10,308 nt of DNA from assembly GCA_050248375.1 (NCBI GenBank), contig JBFWSL010000135.1:1-10308 (forward strand). Direction: 5' to 3'. Made by a program: the position numbers and the translations under genes. The DNA is from JAYZVT01 sp050248375. Lineage in GTDB: Bacteria > Pseudomonadota > Alphaproteobacteria > Rhizobiales > Methyloligellaceae. Positions 5,163 through 10,308 of this stretch are shown one piece after another (within the stretch, counting starts at the first letter, position 1; each line of letters begins with the position of its first letter). The notes under the pieces were generated by a model that saw nothing but the letters and a program-made list of their open reading frames with translations, did no database searches and had not been told where the DNA came from.

Positions 5163-7043
5163 ATGGAATCGAAACGGGCCTCCATGTTCCTGTTTATCGG
5201 GACTGCATCCAGACTGACGATGCCGGCAGCCGCCATAATGGCGGCCTGTGCCTTCTTTCTGGTTGCCCCGCTGCAGGCCGGAGAGGCGGCCCATGGCTAC
5301 TCTCCGCTCCACAAGCTCAAATATGACTCCAGCTTCTCGCACTTCGGCTATGTGAACATACACGCGCCCAGGGGCGGTACCTTGAAGCTGGGTACGGTGG
5401 GCGGCTTCGATTCCCTCAACACCCTGCGCTACCCCGGGCGGACGCCGAATGCCCAGGCCGAGCGCATCGACATTCGCGATCTCGTCTACGACACGCTGCT
5501 GGCGAAGAGCGCCGACGAGCCCGCCGGCTATTACGGCCTGCTCGCCCGGAGCGTCGAGGTGGCGGACGATTACTCGTGGGCCCGCTTCGTGCTTCGCCCC
5601 GACGCCCGCTGGCACGACGGCAAACCGGTCACCGCCGACGACGTGGTGTTCACCTTCACCGTGCTTGCCAGGCAGGGACCGCCATATCTGCGCCACGTGC
5701 TGCGCGGCGTCACCGCCCGCGCCGAGGATGCGGGAGCCGTGCGGTTCACCGCGCCTCACCCCGGCGACCGCGAGTTCGTCGCTCGCATGGGCCTCGTCGC
5801 CATTCACCCGCGCCATTTCTGGGAGAGCCATGATGTCACCCGCAGCGGCATGGATATTCCGCTCGGTTCGGGCCCGTACCGCGTGGCCTCCGCAGATCCC
5901 GGCCGCAAGATCGTCTTCGAGCGTGTGCCCGATTACTGGGGCGCCAATCATCCCGTGAACGCCGGCCGCCACAATTTCGACCACGTGGAGATCGAGTTCT
6001 TCCGCGACGATACCGTGGCGCTGGAGGCCTTCAGGTCCGGGGCGTTTGACCTGCGCGTCGAACGTGACGCCGTGCGCTGGATGACGGGCTATGAAGGGCC
6101 GGCGCTTGGCGAAGGACGCATCCGCAAGGTGGCCATAGACGAGGCGGCGCCCGGCCATCTCATGTCGCTGGTCTTCAACCTGCGCCGGGACAAATTCAAG
6201 GATGTCCGGCTGCGCCGCGCCATCGCCCTTGCCTATGATTTCTCCTGGATCAACGACAATCTCTTTCACGGCCAGTATGTGCCGGTGACCAGTTTCTTCG
6301 GAAACACGCGCAACGCCGCCACTGGCCCCGCCGGCGCGGGTGAGCGTGAGTTGCTCGAACCCTACCTCGCCACCTTGCCCGACCGCATCCTGATGTCGCC
6401 GGCACCGCCGCGTCCGGCGGCGGAGCTGTCGCGCCGGGAGGCGCTGGCGGATGCGGCCGCGCTGCTGGACGAGGCGGGCTTCAAGGTGAAGGATGGAGCG
6501 CGTCTCGACCCCGCCACCGGCGAACCCCTCGCGATCCGCCTTGCCTATCTGAACCCGCGGTTGCCGCGGGTCCTGGGCGCTTTCGCGGAGTCCCTGTCGC
6601 GTCTCGGCATCAGGTTGACCTATCCGACGCTGGAGCCCGTCAGCGCCAGCAAGGCCATTCTCGCGCACGATTTCGACATGGCCGCGCTGGAGCGATGGGA
6701 GCCGGGGCTGGCGCCGGGAACCAGCGAATCCCTGCTGTGGAGCAGCATGCTCGCCGACGCGACGCCCAGCTATGCCCTGGCTGGAGCCAAGGATCCCGTC
6801 CTCGACGCCACCATAAGGGCGATGACGAATGCCCGGTCCCTTGAGGAACTGGAGGTTGCGGCCCGTGCATTCGATCGGGTTCTGCGCTGGCGCCAATACG
6901 CCATTCCGCTATGGCGGAATCCGGCCACCTGGGTGGCCTACAGGAACACCGTCGCCTTTCCCGACTGTACGGGGCTGGACCTGAAGTCCCTGGTGGATCT
7001 TGCCTGGCATAAGCCCGAAGGCTCGGGTCGGGCAGGGCAATAA
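5163..7043 (+). CDS. ABC transporter solute-binding protein, family 5 (YejA-like oligopeptide/microcin C type)
   Basis: Family 5 binding proteins capture oligopeptides and related compounds in the periplasm for an ABC importer. The 626-residue product has an N-terminal signal segment (about 20-42, ending in LQA). The YejA-type opening block FGYVNIHAPRGGTLKLG follows at about 61-77, then GGFDSLN. The family 5 signatures LRPDARWHDGKPVTADDVVFTF, GSGPYRV, VPDYWG, and the helix VRLRRAIALAYDFSWIN are all present, and the C-terminus carries the IPLWRNPATWVAYRN block. An in-frame stop directly precedes the ATG at 5163, so this is the longest possible start. None of the three N-terminal ATG codons (5163, 5184, 5220) has a strong ribosome binding site, and 5184 is a fair alternative. 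No permease or ATPase genes are next to it, so it must work with an importer encoded elsewhere. The next gene is a LysR regulator. The substrate is unknown. Since the peptide-binding protein DppA of E. coli can also carry heme, a link to the divergent heme genes is conceivable but unproven. Confidence 0.9.
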   Translation: MESKRASMFLFIGTASRLTMPAAAIMAACAFFLVAPLQAGEAAHGYSPLHKLKYDSSFSHFGYVNIHAPRGGTLKLGTVGGFDSLNTLRYPGRTPNAQAERIDIRDLVYDTLLAKSADEPAGYYGLLARSVEVADDYSWARFVLRPDARWHDGKPVTADDVVFTFTVLARQGPPYLRHVLRGVTARAEDAGAVRFTAPHPGDREFVARMGLVAIHPRHFWESHDVTRSGMDIPLGSGPYRVASADPGRKIVFERVPDYWGANHPVNAGRHNFDHVEIEFFRDDTVALEAFRSGAFDLRVERDAVRWMTGYEGPALGEGRIRKVAIDEAAPGHLMSLVFNLRRDKFKDVRLRRAIALAYDFSWINDNLFHGQYVPVTSFFGNTRNAATGPAGAGERELLEPYLATLPDRILMSPAPPRPAAELSRREALADAAALLDEAGFKVKDGARLDPATGEPLAIRLAYLNPRLPRVLGAFAESLSRLGIRLTYPTLEPVSASKAILAHDFDMAALERWEPGLAPGTSESLLWSSMLADATPSYALAGAKDPVLDATIRAMTNARSLEELEVAARAFDRVLRWRQYAIPLWRNPATWVAYRNTVAFPDCTGLDLKSLVDLAWHKPEGSGRAGQ

Positions 7044-7085
7044 GGCTTATGTGTCATGGAGTTGGGACAGAAGCGCGCAGGCCGG

Positions 7086-7097
7086 TTATTCTGATAA
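7086..7097. promoter_or_regulatory. Candidate LysR-type autoregulatory site
   Basis: TTAT and ATAA flank TCTG in an AT-rich island 33 bases before the LysR start codon, matching the dyad character of LysR-type binding sites. LysR regulators often bind just upstream of their own gene. The dyad is short and the call is weak. Confidence 0.22.
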
Positions 7098-7129
7098 ATA
7101 CAATGTTCAAGTGGATATAATTGCAAACC

Positions 7130-8080
7130 ATGCATCTTAGAGAACTCGATACGAACCTGATCGTCGTCCTCGACGCCCTGCTCATCGACGCCAGCGTCAC
7201 CAAGGCGGCGGAACGGCTGGGACGCAGCCCGTCGGCCATCAGCCACGCCCTGTCCAACATGCGCGAGATCTTTCGCGACCCGTTGTTCGTCCGGGCCGGC
7301 CAGCGCCTGGTGCCGACGCCCCGCGCCGAGCAACTGGCGCCTACCGTCCACGTAATCGTATCGGGCATCGAAAGCCTGCTGCGCCCCAGCGCGCCTTTCG
7401 ATCCCATGACCCACGAGCGTAACTTCTCGGTCGCCTGCAGCGAGATCTGCGAACTGGGCTTGCTGACCCGTCTGCGTCACGCCATTCGCGACGCGGCGCC
7501 CAACATCGACATAACCCGCGTAGCCCTCGATACCGCCGCCTTGCAGGAAGACCTGCGGCTCGGCAAGGTCCAGTTCGTGGTCATGCAGGGCGCCGTCGCA
7601 GGCGACGCGGCGGACTTCATCTGGCGCCGCCTCGACGACGAGGTCTATGTGACCATCGCGCGGGAGGGGCATCCGCTTGCCGGGCGCGATGTCACCAAGC
7701 GCGAGTTCAAGGAACAGGATCATATCCTGGTGGCGCCCTCGGGCGCCGGGCCCGATCCCTTGCGCGAGCACATGGATCGCAACGGCGTTTTGCCCAGGCA
7801 CGTCGTCACCGCGTCCTCGCCCTTCGCCGCCGTCTTCATGGCGCTCGACACCGGCGCGCTGGCGACGGTCGCCCGCTCGGTGGCGGAGAGCATCGCCGCG
7901 CGCTGCGCCTTCGCCATCGTCAAGCAGCCTTTCCCGCCGCTCATGATCGCAAATCATCTTGGCTGGCACCGCAGCCAGGATCGCGACGAATGTCACGAAT
8001 GGGTGCGCGACCGGATCGTCGAGCTGGCCACGGGCGACACAGACAAGGTCCCGGCCGGCAAGGAGCCTGCCCCGGCCTGA
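7130..8080 (+). CDS. LysR-family transcriptional regulator, NodD-like group
   Basis: The product (316 residues) has the two-domain layout of LysR-type regulators. The N-terminal winged helix-turn-helix includes MHLRELDTNLIVVLDALL, the recognition region AAERLGRSPSAISHALSNM (about 26-44) and the wing RDPLFVRAGQRLVPTPRA (about 49-66). The effector-binding domain (about 90-295) opens with RNFSVACSEI. The start is uncertain. The ATG at 7130 fits the usual N-terminus of this group, but an in-frame TTG at 7121 lies closer to GTGGA (7111-7115) and would add three residues. The gene follows the solute-binding protein gene by 86 bases with no clear terminator between, so it could be cotranscribed. It converges with tctA, leaving only 12 bases. 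Plausible targets are the adjacent binding protein gene or the tct operon. The inducer is unknown. Confidence 0.9.
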   Translation: MHLRELDTNLIVVLDALLIDASVTKAAERLGRSPSAISHALSNMREIFRDPLFVRAGQRLVPTPRAEQLAPTVHVIVSGIESLLRPSAPFDPMTHERNFSVACSEICELGLLTRLRHAIRDAAPNIDITRVALDTAALQEDLRLGKVQFVVMQGAVAGDAADFIWRRLDDEVYVTIAREGHPLAGRDVTKREFKEQDHILVAPSGAGPDPLREHMDRNGVLPRHVVTASSPFAAVFMALDTGALATVARSVAESIAARCAFAIVKQPFPPLMIANHLGWHRSQDRDECHEWVRDRIVELATGDTDKVPAGKEPAPA

Positions 8081-8092
8081 CGGCCGCCGCTT

Positions 8093-9583
8093 CTACGAAC
8101 CGGCAGCCAGGTCCTTCCGGAACGCCCTTACGGTCCCGATAGCGAGCGTCAGCAGGCCCGCCACGATCAGTATCGCGGCGATCGGCCGTTCGAAGAAGCC
8201 GAGCCAGTTGTAGTCCATGAGCTGCATGGACTTGACGAAGCTGCTCTCGCCCAGGTCGCCCAGCACCAGACCGAGGACCACGCCGGCCGGCGAAAAGCCG
8301 TAACGGCGCAGGAAAAAGCCGGCCACCGCGGCCGCGAACATCACCCACACGTCCAGGATGAGATTGCGTACGGCAAAGGCGCCGATGGTCGCCAGGATCA
8401 GGATGGCCGGAGCCAGGAACTGGAAGGGAATGCGAAGGAGGTGGATGACCGTCTTGGTCTGCAGCCAGCCGAGGAGGAAGATGGCAAGGTTGGCGAAGAA
8501 CATGGCCGCGAAAGTGATCCATACCAGGTGCATGCTGGTCACGAAGATCAGCGGCCCCGGCTCCATGCCGTGAATCTGGAAGACCCCCATCATCATGGCC
8601 GTGAGCGCGCCACCCGGCAGACCCAGCGCCAGCAGCGGGATCATCGCCGCGCCGGTCGCCGCGTTGTTCGCCGTCTCAGGGGCCACCACGCCTTCCAGCT
8701 CGCCTTTTCCGAAACGTTCGGGATGACGCGACCAGCGCACCGCCTCGTTGTAGCTGAGAAAGGCGGCCAGCGTCGCTCCAATGCCCGGCAGGACTCCCGC
8801 GAAGAGACCGACCAGCACCGAACGCGCAATGGTGAGCTTCATGCGCCAGAAATCGAGGAAGGAGGGGAATTCCATGCTTGCCTTGATGCGCGGCCGTTCG
8901 CCCGCGGCGATCTTCCGGCTTTGCTCGAAGACTTCCGCCACGGCGAACAGGCCGAGGATGGTCGGAATGAAATGGATGCCCGCGAGCAGATAGTAGGTGC
9001 CGAAATTGAAGCGCTCGATGCCGCCGGCCGGGTCGGAGCCAATGGTGGCGATGGCGAGGCCGAGCAGGACCGACAGCCATCCCTTCCAGAGCGTCGCCGC
9101 GCCGACCGAGACCGCGACCGTCAGTCCGAAGAAGATCAGCGCGAACACTTCCTGGGAACTGAACGCGGAAACCGCCCAGTTCGCCACCGCGGCAGTGGAT
9201 GTCATCATCAGGATGCAGGACACCATGCCGCCGAAGGAAGAGCACAGGACCGCGGCGCCGATGGCGCGGCCCGCCTGACCGTTCAGCGTCATCTTGTAGC
9301 CGTCGAAAGCGGTGGGAGCATTCTCCGGAGAGCCGGGAATGTTGAACAGGATTGCCGTGATGGCGCCGCCGAACACGCCCGAGCAGTAGATCACCGAGTA
9401 CAGCATGATCGCGTCCTCGGCACTGAGATAGGCGGTGAACGGCAGGATGATCGCGCCCAGCGTCAGCAGGCTGATTCCCGGGATGGCGCCGAACAGAGCC
9501 CCGCCGAGCAGGCCCGAGATAAACAGGATGATGGCCGTGGAATGGCTGAACAGATACGCCGTTCCATCGAGGAAGTTTTCCAT
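8093..9583 (-). CDS. tctA: TctA, large membrane subunit of a tripartite tricarboxylate transporter
   Basis: TctA is the main inner-membrane translocator of TTT importers, which take up citrate-like or other carboxylic acids delivered by a TctC-type binding protein. The 496-residue product has the family's length and many membrane segments. Two internal signature regions are visible: FGAIPGISLLT (31-41) with NIPGSPENAPTAFDGY (81-96) in the first half, and VLPGIGATLAAFLSY (264-278) with APETANNAATGAAMIPLLALGLPGG (301-325) in the second, consistent with the known inverted-repeat build of the protein. The start codon is 9 bases after tctB. Its ribosome binding site AGGA (9591-9594) overlaps the tctB stop codon, so translation is probably coupled. 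The substrate cannot be read from the sequence. Confidence 0.95.
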   Translation of the reverse strand: MENFLDGTAYLFSHSTAIILFISGLLGGALFGAIPGISLLTLGAIILPFTAYLSAEDAIMLYSVIYCSGVFGGAITAILFNIPGSPENAPTAFDGYKMTLNGQAGRAIGAAVLCSSFGGMVSCILMMTSTAAVANWAVSAFSSQEVFALIFFGLTVAVSVGAATLWKGWLSVLLGLAIATIGSDPAGGIERFNFGTYYLLAGIHFIPTILGLFAVAEVFEQSRKIAAGERPRIKASMEFPSFLDFWRMKLTIARSVLVGLFAGVLPGIGATLAAFLSYNEAVRWSRHPERFGKGELEGVVAPETANNAATGAAMIPLLALGLPGGALTAMMMGVFQIHGMEPGPLIFVTSMHLVWITFAAMFFANLAIFLLGWLQTKTVIHLLRIPFQFLAPAILILATIGAFAVRNLILDVWVMFAAAVAGFFLRRYGFSPAGVVLGLVLGDLGESSFVKSMQLMDYNWLGFFERPIAAILIVAGLLTLAIGTVRAFRKDLAAGS

Positions 9584-9592
9584 GGTGCTTTC

Positions 9593-10120
9593 CTACCGGA
9601 CGACCGAGATGAACCAGTTGCCGAAGTCGTAGAAGCCGGGCCAGTTGCCAATGGGCAACGGGACATAGAGCAGCTTGATGAAGACCAGCACGATCAACGC
9701 GAAGATGAGTGCGGTCACCGCGAGGATGCGCCCGGGCCTGCGCTCGCCCATGGCCAGCATCACGCCGGCGAGGAACAGTGGCGTGGCGGCGAAGAAGCCG
9801 ATCCACGGCAGGACGATCATGTAGACGACCGGCACGGCGACGATACGCAGCGGAAGCCCCGCGACCGCTATCGCGTCGAGGGACTCGTCTGTCGCCGGGT
9901 CGCCCTGGGACTTGCGCGATCTCAGGCTGAAATAGAGCTGTATGGCGGCCGCCGCCAGCATGGCGGCGAACAGGGCCCGTGGCCACATGCCGGGCCCATA
10001 GCGGTAGTTGGCGATCTGGCCTTCAAAGGTGAAAGTGAGCAGGAATCCGGTCACTGCCAGTCCCGCCCAGAAAACGAAACCGAGCCACGCCCGGCCCGCA
10101 TTCGTCGGACCATCCGTCAT
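9593..10120 (-). CDS. tctB: TctB, small membrane subunit of the tripartite tricarboxylate transporter
   Basis: The 175-residue product has about four membrane segments (around 12-30, 47-65, 93-127 as a pair or long hairpin, and 131-152). TctB proteins are poorly conserved, but the features GPGMWPR after the first segment and LLYVPLPIGNWPG near the end are typical. It forms the membrane complex with TctA. The start at 10120 is supported by GGGGAG (10127-10132) at a 6-base spacing. A longer in-frame reading to 10171 would run through the upstream hairpin and adds no membrane segment, so I reject it. Confidence 0.92.
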   Translation of the reverse strand: MTDGPTNAGRAWLGFVFWAGLAVTGFLLTFTFEGQIANYRYGPGMWPRALFAAMLAAAAIQLYFSLRSRKSQGDPATDESLDAIAVAGLPLRIVAVPVVYMIVLPWIGFFAATPLFLAGVMLAMGERRPGRILAVTALIFALIVLVFIKLLYVPLPIGNWPGFYDFGNWFISVVR

Positions 10121-10146
10121 GTCTTGCTCCCCGACCGGAAAAGGTG

Positions 10147-10175
10147 GGGAGTGGCCGTCGGAAACGGCCACTCCC
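10147..10175 (-). terminator. 12-bp hairpin between tctC and tctB (likely partial terminator or mRNA stabiliser)
   Basis: GGGAGTGGCCGT and ACGGCCACTCCC form a perfect 12-bp stem around a 5-base loop. In the direction of tct transcription the stem is followed by CACCTTTTCC, a short and imperfect T-run. It starts 8 bases after the tctC stop codon and ends 14 bases before the tctB ribosome binding site. Such hairpins commonly allow far more binding protein than membrane subunits to be made from one operon. Confidence 0.65.
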
Positions 10176-10183
10176 GCCGGAGT

Positions 10184-10308
10184 CTACTGGAGGCCTAGGT
10201 CCTTGTATGCCTTGCGGTAGGTAGCAAGCATGTCGTCGAGGATTTTGATCGACTGCGCGCTGTCGGCGTAGCTGTCGATGATGGTCATGTACTTCTTCTT
10301 CAGGAAAT
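10184..10308 (-). CDS. tctC: TctC-type solute-binding protein of the tripartite tricarboxylate transporter (C-terminal fragment)
   Basis: Only the last 40 residues are in the window, and the gene continues past the right edge. The visible end (FLKKKYMTIIDSYADSAQ, then helical residues and LGLQ before a TAG) fits the helical C-terminus of TctC/Bug periplasmic binding proteins, which often end in a short helix followed by LGL-type residues. The call depends mainly on position, since tctC normally precedes tctB and tctA on the same strand. It would bind the substrate in the periplasm and deliver it to TctA/TctB. Confidence 0.8.
   Translation of the reverse strand, partial: FLKKKYMTIIDSYADSAQSIKILDDMLATYRKAYKDLGLQ

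Noticed and set aside
5115..6896. A 593-codon open frame on the - strand opposite the solute-binding protein gene
   Set aside because: The + strand frame encodes a clear family 5 binding protein along its whole length. The opposite frame has a low-complexity Gly/Arg/His/Val composition with no recognisable domain, as expected of antisense frames in GC-rich genes.
7014..7027. Small inverted repeat CCCGA-AGGC-TCGGG near the end of the solute-binding protein gene
   Set aside because: It lies inside the coding region, has only 5 base pairs, and no T-run follows, so a terminator call is not supported.
6938..7996. A 352-codon open frame on the - strand opposite the LysR gene
   Set aside because: The LysR frame shows the full helix-turn-helix and effector-domain signatures. 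The antisense frame has none and runs into the end of the binding protein gene.
8441..10198. A 585-codon open frame on the + strand across tctA and tctB
   Set aside because: It is extremely rich in Asp, Glu, Arg, Gln and His, has no domain, and lies antisense to two well-recognised transporter genes.

Overview
The window is GC-rich, densely coding DNA of alphaproteobacterial character. This rests on the gene repertoire (HutX plus an IsdG-type heme monooxygenase beside a TonB-dependent receptor, a tripartite tricarboxylate transporter, a NodD-like LysR regulator) and on two candidate operators of the form TGA-N9-TCA, the pattern described for the rhizobial iron regulator RirA. The genus cannot be told from this sequence.

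Left edge (1-536): the 3' end of an unrecognised, probably membrane-anchored or secreted protein on the + strand. It ends at a perfect hairpin that it shares with the convergent genes to its right.

Heme uptake block (537-4998, all on the - strand). Read in the direction of transcription it holds tonB, a small secreted protein of unknown function with four cysteines and many histidines, a TonB-dependent outer-membrane receptor, hutX (cytosolic heme carrier) and an IsdG-type heme monooxygenase. A path from outer-membrane heme capture to cytosolic heme breakdown is therefore nearly complete. Missing from the window are ExbB/ExbD and an inner-membrane heme ABC transporter. There appear to be two transcription units, tonB plus the small gene and receptor-hutX-monooxygenase, because a TGA-N9-TCA palindrome lies in front of each. 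A strong hairpin between the receptor gene and hutX may lower expression of the downstream genes.

Peptide-binding protein and regulator (5163-8080, + strand): an ABC-type family 5 solute-binding protein of the YejA type with no permease or ATPase genes beside it, followed by a LysR-family regulator.

Tricarboxylate transporter block (8093-10308, - strand): tctC (only its C-terminus is in the window), tctB and tctA in the usual order. A 12-bp hairpin lies between tctC and tctB. tctA converges with the LysR gene with only a dozen bases between them.

No gene-free stretch exceeds 300 bases. The largest gaps are 3659-3838 and 4999-5162, and both are described as regulatory regions. I saw no RNA genes, insertion sequences, CRISPR arrays or phage genes.
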